In this document: one piece after another, positions 8,455-16,356 of the stretch
Numbering within the stretch: the stretch's first letter is position 1
Layout: each line of letters begins with the position of its first letter
Source: Pseudoneobacillus rhizosphaerae
GTDB lineage: Bacteria; Bacillota; Bacilli; Bacillales; Cytobacillaceae
Assembly (NCBI RefSeq): GCF_917563885.1
Contig: NZ_CAKJTG010000005.1
Location: 1-64,000, forward strand
Reading direction: 5' to 3'
DNA length: 64,000 bases
Notes under the pieces: generated by a model
Seen by the model: the letters and a program-made list of their open reading frames with translations, nothing else
Databases searched by the model: none
What the model was told of the DNA's origin: nothing
Translations under genes and position numbers: made by a program

Positions 8455-9321
8455 CTAACTAAATAGCGATTTTATAGCTTCAAATAAGGATATAAAAAAA
8501 TCTTTAAGCTTTGATAAAAACCCTTTACCTTCTTCAGAATGCAAAAACTTCGATATCTTTTCTTTCGCTTTATCTAATTGATCTCCAACCTGATTCCAAT
8601 CAATATTTAATTCTTTCATTTTGTTAAAAAGATCGATTAAGCTTTGAATTTGGTTTTCGGTTAAAGTTATCCCTACCTCACTAGCCGCTTGTTCAATAAT
8701 AGCTCGTAGCTGTGCATCTGTTTCAGGAGCATTATCTGCTACTTTTTCTTTAATCTTTGCGATTAAAGCTGCCGCATTTTCTGAACCAATCTTATCCCCT
8801 AATTTGGCTGTTTCAACCATTTCTTGATTAGCTACTTGCTTTACCTCTTCAGGTATAACTTCATTAGAAGAAATTTCATAGGCTTTCATCAGCCCCGTTA
8901 ATGCTGCTGTACCTGAGACTTGAAACGGTGCCACTACTTTTATTTTCGCATCTTTCACACCCGCAGTAATTAACGCATTCAAATACATTTCATCCGTGAC
9001 CCAGTTAATATTTTCTGTCTCTACATCTAATCCTGTTCCTGTTGCCATATAGGTTATGGATGAGGAGGAAATAGCTCTCGTTCCTAGCTGGGCTTTCGGA
9101 ATTAAGTCACCTAAGTACTTTCTTTCCTCAGCATTTGAAACAGTAATAATCTCTGTATTATCTGTAGCATCTAATTTCTTGAGGATTTGTTTCTCTTGCT
9201 CTTTACTCAAGTTTTCTCCAAGGGTAATAATCACATCACCTTCTGCTACATCGGCAAAAACGTAACTCGGTGAGAAAATCAAAAGCAAAACTAACAAGTT
9301 TGTAATAAAGCTCTTCTTCAT
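8455..9321 (-). CDS. YpuA-like DUF1002 secreted protein
   Basis: A 288-residue exported protein. Residues 1-23 are a signal peptide (MKKS, hydrophobic core, cleavage near VFA-DVAEG). The mature part has an alpha/beta N-terminal half (GDVIITLGENLSKEQ... TGTGLDVETENINWVT) and a helical C-terminal half ending in an amphipathic FFISLFEAIKSLF stretch. Length and sequence resemble B. subtilis YpuA (DUF1002), whose role at the cell envelope is not well defined. It stands alone, divergent from the next small gene. Confidence 0.8.
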   Translation of the reverse strand: MKKSFITNLLVLLLIFSPSYVFADVAEGDVIITLGENLSKEQEKQILKKLDATDNTEIITVSNAEERKYLGDLIPKAQLGTRAISSSSITYMATGTGLDVETENINWVTDEMYLNALITAGVKDAKIKVVAPFQVSGTAALTGLMKAYEISSNEVIPEEVKQVANQEMVETAKLGDKIGSENAAALIAKIKEKVADNAPETDAQLRAIIEQAASEVGITLTENQIQSLIDLFNKMKELNIDWNQVGDQLDKAKEKISKFLHSEEGKGFLSKLKDFFISLFEAIKSLFS

Positions 9322-9569
9322 TTCGAATCCTCCAATATTATGTTTTATTCCTATTAGTCCCTTAAAACAGATAAGAAAAATAATACTTATCCAAAAGTGG
9401 CATATCTCGTTAGTGTAATTTTATACGTATTAACAGTCATTTTCAATCAGTACTCCGCCCTAAACCTTTTATGTTTTTTCAGAATTTTCTTTTTTTATTA
9501 CTTTACTACTGTTCACACATAAAGTATTTTGTTATGATTAGTGCAATTCGAATTACGGGAGGTGATCCA

Positions 9570-9902
9570 TTGAAAAAATCGCTTACCCTTACATTGCTGC
9601 TATTCTTTTCTCTTGGACTAGGAGCTCAATTTTTAGTTGGACTCCCTGCAGACCACCTCAGTAGTAATGAATCTCTTAAGATTGTATTGAACGAGCAGTT
9701 TGATGAACCACTAGCTAATCTCAAAAATGATAATCATAAACTTTTTTCTTTGGTCCTTTCCATACTATCTGTGTATATCCTATTATCTGCCATTAAACAC
9801 CCAAAATCCTTATTCGGATTCAGCTATTTAAGGAAGGAATTTTATACACCGATTTTTTATCAATCTAATTACGTGGTTATATCCTCTTTTGTTTTTATAT
9901 AA
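9570..9902 (+). CDS. Small membrane-associated protein, unknown
   Basis: I do not recognise this protein. The likely start is TTG at 9570, preceded by GGGAGGTGATCC, giving about 110 residues (MKKSLTLTLLLFFSLGLGAQF). An N-terminal hydrophobic helix or signal sequence is followed by a short polar part with acidic residues and a second hydrophobic stretch (LFSLVLSILSVYILLSAI). Longer versions starting upstream have no ribosome site. A 37-residue hydrophobic ORF follows after 20 bases, suggesting a two-gene unit of small membrane proteins. Confidence 0.55.
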   Translation: MKKSLTLTLLLFFSLGLGAQFLVGLPADHLSSNESLKIVLNEQFDEPLANLKNDNHKLFSLVLSILSVYILLSAIKHPKSLFGFSYLRKEFYTPIFYQSNYVVISSFVFI

Positions 9903-9922
9903 AAACTAAGGAGGAATGAAAA

Positions 9923-10036
9923 ATGTGGTTTAGAGCACTCATGATTGGCTTTTTTTCTATATCTGCCGCAAGTATGTTTCTATTTCAAGGAATTGAGTTC
10001 TACCATGCATTTGTAGAAACCTTTAAGAACAAATAA
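9923..10036 (+). CDS. 37-residue hydrophobic small protein
   Basis: A short frame, MWFRALMIGFFSISAA onward, with one membrane span and a polar tail ending in ETFKNK. Its ATG is placed correctly after AAGGAGG, and a strong terminator follows the stop codon immediately, both of which favour a real gene. Function unknown; it is probably co-transcribed with the preceding small membrane protein. Confidence 0.6.
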   Translation: MWFRALMIGFFSISAASMFLFQGIEFYHAFVETFKNK

Positions 10037-10041
10037 CAAAT

Positions 10042-10076
10042 GGGCTAAACCGTTTATTCGTTAACGGTTTAGCCTT
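10042..10076. terminator. Bidirectional terminator
   Basis: GGCTAAACCGTT pairs perfectly with AACGGTTTAGCC (12 bp) and is followed by TTTT. It ends the small-protein unit and can also serve the convergent membrane-protein gene. Confidence 0.88.
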
Positions 10077-10967
10077 TTATGTATTTGTATAATTAATTAT
10101 TTTTTGTGAGGGTGGTTCCCCGGAAACGGCGTATTGACCCTTGTAAATTATATTTTTATATATGACGGACAAATAAAGCATTAAGATTTGAAGTCCATTC
10201 ATAAAAAGCCCATTAGTTAAATGAGATTTAATAATTCCCATTTTTATTAAAAACCAATCAACACCCTTCATAAAAAGGAAAGATTGGATTTTCCCTTGCC
10301 AATTTGGTTTTTGATGGATGGTATAGGTCGTAAAAATTGAAATTATAAACCAATATAAAGTGGAAATGATAAAATGTTCTCTCCATGAGTAAATCTTTCC
10401 AAGTCCAAATCTAACCTTTCGAAGTACACCAAGTATATTTAACACACTTAACCCAGTAACCCAAGTCATCAATAAAAAGGATGTAAATAAAATGTTACTG
10501 TTTCCTTTTATCAAACCTTTGTACCAACTTTCGCTTATTTTAAAATAAAGGGGTATTAAAAAAACGGTATACATGGTTCTCCACCAATTATTTTTAAATA
10601 CACCTAGTTTGATAAAAATTCTTTCGACAATAGCGAAATATATGGCGAACATCGCCTTTATTTTCCATCCGAATCCAAAAGAAGATATGAAAATAGATGC
10701 AAACGGCACAAAAACACCTTGTGATAAAAATGCTCCTAAAATATTGTCTAAATACTTTTTCTTAAATAAATTTGGTTTATATTCATATGAGTGAAATAAA
10801 TTCAGGATAAAAAATTCAAAAAAGTAAGCAAATCCAATATTTGATAGCAATAAAATAAATAACGACTTTCGATTTTTATTTTTACCAAAAGTATAAATGA
10901 GTAAAGCGGTATGAATGACGAATAAAATAATAAATGGAAGAGTGTTTCTATTTACTACACGTTTCAA
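10077..10967 (-). CDS. Polytopic membrane protein, unknown
   Basis: About 296 residues, dominated by hydrophobic helices (for example LPFIILFVIHTALLIYTF and SNILFTSFLLMTWVTGL) separated by short basic loops. AGGAGG is one base from an ATG but seven from the next TTG, so TTG at 10967 (MKRVVNRNTLPF) is the better start; 25 extra residues upstream lack support. It has features of CBO0543-like Bacillus membrane proteins, but I cannot assign a function. Single gene. Confidence 0.6.
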   Translation of the reverse strand: MKRVVNRNTLPFIILFVIHTALLIYTFGKNKNRKSLFILLLSNIGFAYFFEFFILNLFHSYEYKPNLFKKKYLDNILGAFLSQGVFVPFASIFISSFGFGWKIKAMFAIYFAIVERIFIKLGVFKNNWWRTMYTVFLIPLYFKISESWYKGLIKGNSNILFTSFLLMTWVTGLSVLNILGVLRKVRFGLGKIYSWREHFIISTLYWFIISIFTTYTIHQKPNWQGKIQSFLFMKGVDWFLIKMGIIKSHLTNGLFMNGLQILMLYLSVIYKNIIYKGQYAVSGEPPSQKIINYTNT

Positions 10968-11088
10968 AAACATTCCTCCTCTCACTTTATATGGGATTAT
11001 TATTTGAAAAATGTTTGAAAAACATTCCATTTCCTTGAACAAAATAAGAATGTTTTATTTTCTCTTAAATAAATTACCGGCAATATTA

Positions 11089-11117
11089 TTGCAGAAACAA
11101 GTAAAATCATTCATAAT
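11089..11117 (+). promoter_or_regulatory. Likely promoter of the tRNA-Sec gene
   Basis: TTGCAG (11089-11094) and CATAAT (11112-11117) are 17 bases apart and end about 27 bases before the mature tRNA. Both boxes are imperfect. Confidence 0.45.
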
Positions 11118-11144
11118 ATAACAAGTTGAGGTAGTAATTCTTAT

Positions 11145-11241
11145 GGGGTTGATTGGGGTACTGGTGTCCTCCACGGTCTTCAAAACCGCTTGTGTCCTGC
11201 GTGCCAGGATAGCTGGGTTCGATTCCCAGGCAGTCCCGCCA
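11145..11241 (+). tRNA. selC: tRNA-Sec (anticodon UCA)
   Basis: This 97-base RNA carries a CTTCAAA anticodon loop, identical to that of E. coli selC, with anticodon UCA that reads UGA. An eight-base acceptor arm (GGGGTTGA with GCAGTCCC, including wobbles) is followed by an extended D arm (GGGG/CCTC), a CGGT/ACCG anticodon stem, a long variable arm with TCCTG/CAGGA stem and a CTGGG-TTCGATT-CCCAG T arm; the 3' end is GCCA, encoded in the DNA. The 8+5 acceptor/T-arm geometry and the large variable arm are diagnostic of selenocysteine tRNA and exclude an ordinary suppressor tRNA. A T-rich terminator follows at 11295-11329. Selenocysteine insertion would also need SelA, SelB and SelD, which are not in this window. 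Confidence 0.92.
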
Positions 11242-11294
11242 AACTACATAATTATCCTATAAACAATTCGACATGTTGATTAGGTATCGTATAC

Positions 11295-11329
11295 GAAAGG
11301 CCCTTCTTTATTAGCAGAAAGGCCTTTTT
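11295..11329 (+). terminator. Terminator after selC
   Basis: GAAAGGCC pairs with GGCCTTT with further pairing of TTCT and AGAA inside, followed by T5. It lies between selC and the convergent gene and may serve both. Confidence 0.8.
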
Positions 11330-11349
11330 ATATTTCATATGAACTTTTT

Positions 11350-12042
11350 TTATTTCCAACTATATTTACCATCACTAATATCTTGTATTTCATTCGAAGA
11401 ATATATAAATAATCCCGTTCTTTGTGTTTGACCAGATAAAAACATCGCCTTCGCTACATTCCTTGCTTGAATTGGCTTATATTTGCGTAGGCTACCTACC
11501 ATGGCTAACGATAAAATGGGACTCAAAATGATGGCCAACTTCTCACCAAATCTAAACTCTTCACGTTCTCCAAGTAATAAGGATGGCCTAAAAATATGTA
11601 AGTTTCGTATAGCTGAATTTCGAAGCTTCCCTTCTACTTCTCCTTTGACACGATTATAGAATACCTTCGAAGACTTATCTGCTCCCATTGCCGTGATAAT
11701 AAGAAATTTTTCCACTGTATATTCTTCTGCAAGTTTCACTAAACCAATTGGATACTCATAATCTACTTTTCTAAAAGCTGCTTGTGACCCAGCCTTTTTA
11801 ATCGTCGTCCCTAAACAACAGTAGACATCATTTACATTCAAATGCTCCTTATACTGATGGAGATTATCAAAATCCACAATAATTTGTTTAAGCTTAGGGT
11901 GATTGACTTTCAGAGGTTTTCGTGTAAAAACTTTAACTGACTCATATCTATCTTGCTCTAATAAAATTGTCAATAATTCACCACCGACTAATCCAGTGGC
12001 ACCTACAAGTAGCGCTGATTTTTTCTTTTCAATAGTCATCAT
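11350..12042 (-). CDS. NAD(P)-binding oxidoreductase, YraR-like
   Basis: About 230 residues of Rossmann fold. 'ALLVGATGLVGGELL' near the N-terminus is the GxxGxxG dinucleotide-binding motif, and 'YCCLGTT' and 'NLHIFRPSLLLGER' match the atypical SDR/HTATIP2-like family that includes B. subtilis YraR. The ATG at 12042 follows AGGAG by five bases, so the residues read upstream of it are probably not translated. The substrate is unknown. It is a single gene with a terminator shared with selC. Confidence 0.75.
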   Translation of the reverse strand: MMTIEKKKSALLVGATGLVGGELLTILLEQDRYESVKVFTRKPLKVNHPKLKQIIVDFDNLHQYKEHLNVNDVYCCLGTTIKKAGSQAAFRKVDYEYPIGLVKLAEEYTVEKFLIITAMGADKSSKVFYNRVKGEVEGKLRNSAIRNLHIFRPSLLLGEREEFRFGEKLAIILSPILSLAMVGSLRKYKPIQARNVAKAMFLSGQTQRTGLFIYSSNEIQDISDGKYSWK

Positions 12043-12284
12043 TTCCACTCCTACAGATCCCTCATATACATTCAGTTTAATGGACTTTAGCAAACTCTAC
12101 AAATTTTGTCATGGTAAAATGAAGGAAAGTGATGAAGATCACCTTAAAAATAACGGAATGTAGGAGAGGAGCAGACTTAAGTCTGCTTTTTCTTGTATAA
12201 ACCGATGAATCATGTCCAACACTCTTGTCATCCATTAAAAAATCAGTCTATAATATTGTTAATTACTAAATTGTAGGTGAGAAA

Positions 12285-12710
12285 ATGTTAGAAGGCTGGT
12301 TTTTGTGGTTTATTCTATTCTGGATTGTTATTTTATTCGGTTCTTTCGCCATTGGCGGTTATTTTATGTTTAGGAAATTTCTAAAAAAACTTCCAAAAGA
12401 AGATGGAAAGTCGGTTATGGATTGGGAAGAACATTATGTAAAAGAAACTCGTCATTTATGGCCAGATGATCAAAAATTATTATTAGAAGATTTAGTGAGC
12501 CCAGTTCCAGAATTATTCAGAGATGTTGCCCGTCATAAAATAGCTGGTAAAATTGGTGAGCTTGCTTTAAAGGAAAAAGCCTCACGAATTACTCAAGAGC
12601 TCGTAATCAGAGGTTATATTCTCGCTACTCCTAAAAGGGATCATAAATTCTTAATTAAAAAGCTACGAGAAAAACATATCGAAATGACACCATATGAACA
12701 TTTATTCTAA
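12285..12710 (+). CDS. yneK: YneK family protein (DUF2621)
   Basis: A 141-residue protein with one N-terminal membrane anchor (WFLWFILFWIVILFGSFAIGG) and a soluble domain (VMDWEEHYVKETRHLWP ... RITQELVIRGYILATPKRDHKFL). Length, sequence and position beside ccdC agree with B. subtilis YneK, a protein of unknown function. AGGTGAG precedes the ATG. It is convergent with ccdC and shares a bidirectional terminator. Confidence 0.85.
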   Translation: MLEGWFLWFILFWIVILFGSFAIGGYFMFRKFLKKLPKEDGKSVMDWEEHYVKETRHLWPDDQKLLLEDLVSPVPELFRDVARHKIAGKIGELALKEKASRITQELVIRGYILATPKRDHKFLIKKLREKHIEMTPYEHLF

Positions 12711-12712
12711 AA

Positions 12713-12736
12713 AAACGCACCTGCATGGGTGCGTTT
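12713..12736. terminator. Bidirectional terminator between yneK and ccdC
   Basis: AAACGCACC and GGTGCGTTT form a 9-bp stem with loop TGCATG, flanked by A and T runs. Confidence 0.9.
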
Positions 12737-12738
12737 CT

Positions 12739-13215
12739 TTATTGTTTATGTAATTGATTATGCAATTTACGAAAATTAAGAAACATCGCAATTCTCCACG
12801 GAACTATCATTCCAAATGCTAGTATCCAAAACATTCCACTAAGCTCACCATAGTCTATAGTTGTACTTAATACTGATTTCATGGCAATTCGAAGTACTAA
12901 GAGACCAATTAATATATACATAAATGCCTTTGATCTAATTAAATATACGTCATTATCTCTAATTTCAAATTTAGATGTTTTTACTAATAAAATAGAGAAG
13001 AGCATTCCCACAACTAATGCTTCCATTATTTCTAAAGGAGAAACTCGAAAATAAGGATGTAAAAACATAAGTGCCCCAGTACTCATAAAAATGGGAGGTA
13101 AAATAATTTTCTTTGCTGTCGCTGGTTTTTTTGCAGCTTTAACTCGGATGAACATGACGAGTATAGCCATGCCAATGGCACCAATCGAAGATGCAAGTAC
13201 TAAGTTCATATCCAT
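12739..13215 (-). CDS. ccdC: Cytochrome c biogenesis-associated protein CcdC
   Basis: A 158-residue membrane protein with about five hydrophobic segments, matching B. subtilis CcdC (YneJ) in length and sequence. It starts at ATG 13215. In B. subtilis, ccdA, yneI (ccdB) and ccdC are adjacent; here ccdB is absent and a strong terminator separates ccdA from ccdC. Its role in cytochrome c or sporulation-linked thiol chemistry is not defined. Confidence 0.85.
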   Translation of the reverse strand: MDMNLVLASSIGAIGMAILVMFIRVKAAKKPATAKKIILPPIFMSTGALMFLHPYFRVSPLEIMEALVVGMLFSILLVKTSKFEIRDNDVYLIRSKAFMYILIGLLVLRIAMKSVLSTTIDYGELSGMFWILAFGMIVPWRIAMFLNFRKLHNQLHKQ

Positions 13216-13290
13216 TCATCCTTTATCTTTGATATATCTACATTATATCGTAAATTATAGCGAGTAGATTCTTGAAATATTACAATATAA

Positions 13291-13325
13291 ATACGAAGGT
13301 GCCACTTATCCTGGCACCTTCGTAT
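13291..13325 (-). terminator. Hairpin terminator after ccdA
   Basis: A perfect 14-bp stem (ATACGAAGGTGCCA with TGGCACCTTCGTAT, loop of seven) lies where yneI/ccdB is found in B. subtilis. It is AT-rich on its downstream side, but the U tract is weak. Confidence 0.7.
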
Positions 13326-13358
13326 CTATTTTACCCTTATTATTCTATTTTTGTAAAA

Positions 13359-14066
13359 TTAAAAACCTGTAAATCCACCGAAAATCGGTGAGAGAATGGA
13401 AATGATTTTTGTCATCCAGTCAAAAAACAGAACAATCCCCATAACAATCATCACATAACCACCAATTTTGACTATTTTCACATTGTGTTTACGGATCCAT
13501 TGCATTCTACCAATAAAGAATGAAAGAATGAAAAATGGAATAGCAAACCCTAATGAATAGGCAATCATATACAATACTCCTGATCCTGGGTTAGATGCTG
13601 CTAAAGCGATAACTGTCATTAATATCGGACCTGTACATGGAGTCCAGCCAGCAGCAAATGCCATCCCAATGACAGTTGAACCAATAAATCCAGTTGGACG
13701 ATTTTTTATTTCAAATCGTCTTTCCTTCATAATAAATTCTGGTTTGAACACACCTACTACAATTAAACCAAATACAACAATAAAGATGGCACCCATTTGG
13801 CGAATAAGATCTTGATACTGTAAAAAAAACTGTCCAACAAATGAAGTCCCAAAGCCGATAGCGATAAAAATGATTGAAAACCCAATTAAGAAAAAGAGTG
13901 TATGAAGAAGACTTCTTTTTTGTAGCATCGCATTTTCACTTTTAAGTTCCCCTACTGACATTCCAGTGATATACGATAAAAACGCCGGATAAAGCGGAAG
14001 ACAACAAGGCGAAATAAAGCTTAAAAACCCTGCAGCTAAGGCAAGAAAAATATTCACATCAGTCAT
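13359..14066 (-). CDS. ccdA: Thiol-disulfide transporter CcdA
   Basis: A 235-residue, six-helix protein that passes reducing equivalents from cytoplasmic thioredoxin to extracytoplasmic thiol oxidoreductases, needed for c-type cytochromes and for spore maturation in Bacillus. The two redox cysteines are present: '[10 protein letters not shown]' in the first helix and '[10 protein letters not shown]' in the fourth, each next to the family's prolines. The internal pseudo-repeat and the length are typical. It begins with ATG at 14066 and is followed by a strong hairpin rather than by ccdB. Confidence 0.93.
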   Translation of the reverse strand: MTDVNIFLALAAGFLSFISPCCLPLYPAFLSYITGMSVGELKSENAMLQKRSLLHTLFFLIGFSIIFIAIGFGTSFVGQFFLQYQDLIRQMGAIFIVVFGLIVVGVFKPEFIMKERRFEIKNRPTGFIGSTVIGMAFAAGWTPCTGPILMTVIALAASNPGSGVLYMIAYSLGFAIPFFILSFFIGRMQWIRKHNVKIVKIGGYVMIVMGIVLFFDWMTKIISILSPIFGGFTGF

Positions 14067-14346
14067 ATTAAACAGCTCCTAGTATTCACTTACGATATCT
14101 TACTCCATTCTACCAAATAATTCTTTAGTTTAATATTAAAAGGGTTGTGAATATTTTGTGACAAAAGTCACCATGAATCTAGCTTGTTTCTAACATATAC
14201 ATATATTAACAAAATATTATTGGGTATTTTTTTACAAATCTCTTTGAAGTTATTCCCAATATCCGCTATAATGGAAATCTAGTATCCAAATATATTCCTA
14301 TTCAATGAGATACAGAGTTATGACTTACATGAAAGGAACATCTATT

Positions 14347-14517
14347 GTGAAAAAAAATGAGTTATTACATCTCATCGAACAAAAAAGAGCGGAACTTATT
14401 GAAGTAGTCAATCAAAATGGCTTTACTTCTTCCATCGCCATTCGCTATAGCCAAGAATTGGATCATCTTTTAAATGAGTATAACCGTATTTTTATAAAAA
14501 AAGTCTCATCCTATTAA
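14347..14517 (+). CDS. Spo0E-family aspartyl-phosphate phosphatase (YnzD-like)
   Basis: About 56 residues. The signature 'SQELDHLLNEYNR' (near residues 33-46) is the SxxLD core of Spo0E-like phosphatases, which dephosphorylate Spo0A~P and delay sporulation. In B. subtilis ynzD sits at this same place, between yneF and ccdA. The GTG at 14347 after AAAGGA gives a protein the size of YnzD; upstream starts lack a site. It is in the opposite orientation to ccdA and has its own terminator. Confidence 0.82.
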   Translation: MKKNELLHLIEQKRAELIEVVNQNGFTSSIAIRYSQELDHLLNEYNRIFIKKVSSY

Positions 14518-14556
14518 AAAATCAGCTCAATATGTAACCATTGAGCTGATTTTTCA
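14515..14556. terminator. Terminator after the Spo0E-like gene
   Basis: AAAAATCAGCTCAA pairs with TTGAGCTGATTTTT. It lies between the convergent Spo0E-like and ABC exporter genes and can act in both directions. Confidence 0.88.
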
Positions 14557-14558
14557 TT

Positions 14559-16355
14559 TTATGAAACGGCATTCTCTGTTCTAACAACAGAACCATTCTG
14601 TAATAAAAACATTTTGTGGTAAAGACCTTTTTGAGCTAGTAGCTCTTGATGGGTGCCTCGTTCAACAATCTCACCTTGATGCATAACTAAGATTAAATCT
14701 GCATCTTGGATTGTGGATAGACGATGAGCAATGGCGATTGTAGTTCTCCCCTTCCTCATTCGCTCTAAAGCCGTTTGAATTGCTTCCTCTGTTTCCGTGT
14801 CAATATTTGCTGTTGCCTCATCCAGAACGAGAATCTTAGGGTTAGCTGCTATTGTTCTTGCAAAAGCAATAAGCTGTCTTTGTCCACTTGATAGAGTAGC
14901 CCCTCTTTCAACAACTTTATGTTGATACCTTTCATCTAACTTATCAATAAACGTATTTGCTTGAACAAATTGTGCAGCTGACTCTATTTGCGAATCCGAG
15001 ATTCCTTCACTGTGCAAACGGATATTATCAGCTATTGTTCCATAAAACAAAAATGGATCTTGAAGAACTAATCCCATCTTATCTCTCAACTCAATTTTGT
15101 TATAGCTCTTAATTGAATCTCCATCAATGAGAATATCTCCCCTATCAAATTCGTAAAAACGCATAAGTAAATTAATAATCGAGCTTTTTCCACTGCCCGT
15201 ATGTCCTACTAGGGCAACCGTTTGACCTGGTTCTGCCGTAAAGGAAATATTTTTTAACACATCTCTTTTTCCATCATAGGAAAAAGAAACATTTTTAACT
15301 TCAATTTTACCTGATTCAATGTTAAGCACTGAATCATTCTCCTGATTTGGAGCTAACTCATCTTCATCTAGTAATGTAAACACTCTAGATCCAGCCACAA
15401 TGGCTTGTTGATAGAGTGAAAGACGCATCATCATATTATTGACGGGCTCAAAAAAACGATCCAAATAATTGATAAACGCATATAGCACACCAATTTCTAC
15501 TGGAGACTCAAAGGATGAAATACCAAAAAAGCTTAAAACAATAATCAAAGCAGCTACAAAAACAAGATCGACAGCTGGTCGAAGCAATAAACCATCCACT
15601 TTAATATTTTTCATTCCAGCCTGATAATGCTCTTCATTAATTTTCCCAAATTCATTTCGTAACCGTTTTTCTTGGCGAAATACTTGAATGATCGCCATCC
15701 CCTGTAATGATTCACTTAATTTAGCATTAAGTTGACTTAGCCGTTCTCTTAAATCCTGATAAAAACGGGAACTGTATTTACGATAGGCTGTCATAATTAG
15801 AAAAATGACAGGTAAAATAAAGGTACAGAATAATGCAAGTTTTACATTAAGTACAAACATGGCAATAAAAATACCAGTTAGTAAAAATGCGCTTTGAATA
15901 AAGGTAGCAATGACTGTTACAAACATATCCTTAATCGCTTCAGTATCATTGGTAACACGTGAAACAATACTACCAGCAGGTGTTTTGTCAAAATATTTTA
16001 ATCCTAAGGAATGTACCTTTGTAAACACATCTATTCTCAACTGTTGAATAATTTTTAAAGCTATTTCTTGAAACTTAAGTAATTGAAGATAAGAGACAAT
16101 AACATTGGTAATTTGAAGTCCCATATATGCCGCCCCTAGGATAAATAGCGGTTTAAAAATTAAATTTCTAGGCGTTAAATAGTCATCTATAAAAATCTTT
16201 ACTAGTATTGGCCCTAATATGTCAACTACTGTTGTAATTAATAATAAAGAGAACGCAAAGATAATTTTTTTACTATGAGGCTTTGTATAGGAAAGGAGGC
16301 GAAAAAGAACCTTTCTTTGTTCCCTTCCATTTAACACTTGATTCTTTTGCATCAT
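14559..16355 (-). CDS. Multidrug ABC exporter half, canonical ATPase
   Basis: About 598 residues: six transmembrane helices, then an ATPase domain. Visible motifs are Walker A (GHTGSGKSS), Q-loop (LVLQDPF), signature 'LSSGQRQ', Walker B with catalytic glutamate (ILVLDEATANID) and an H-loop (IAHRLS). It follows its partner without a gap: the partner's stop TAA lies four bases from this ATG, inside a GGAGGGTAAAATG context, which indicates translational coupling. The pair matches heterodimeric exporters such as B. subtilis YheH/YheI (BmrCD) or YfiB/YfiC. Its signature motif is non-consensus (SSGQ for SGGQ), complementing the partner's degenerate Walker B. Substrate not known. Confidence 0.88.
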   Translation of the reverse strand: MMQKNQVLNGREQRKVLFRLLSYTKPHSKKIIFAFSLLLITTVVDILGPILVKIFIDDYLTPRNLIFKPLFILGAAYMGLQITNVIVSYLQLLKFQEIALKIIQQLRIDVFTKVHSLGLKYFDKTPAGSIVSRVTNDTEAIKDMFVTVIATFIQSAFLLTGIFIAMFVLNVKLALFCTFILPVIFLIMTAYRKYSSRFYQDLRERLSQLNAKLSESLQGMAIIQVFRQEKRLRNEFGKINEEHYQAGMKNIKVDGLLLRPAVDLVFVAALIIVLSFFGISSFESPVEIGVLYAFINYLDRFFEPVNNMMMRLSLYQQAIVAGSRVFTLLDEDELAPNQENDSVLNIESGKIEVKNVSFSYDGKRDVLKNISFTAEPGQTVALVGHTGSGKSSIINLLMRFYEFDRGDILIDGDSIKSYNKIELRDKMGLVLQDPFLFYGTIADNIRLHSEGISDSQIESAAQFVQANTFIDKLDERYQHKVVERGATLSSGQRQLIAFARTIAANPKILVLDEATANIDTETEEAIQTALERMRKGRTTIAIAHRLSTIQDADLILVMHQGEIVERGTHQELLAQKGLYHKMFLLQNGSVVRTENAVS

Positions 16356-16356
16356 T

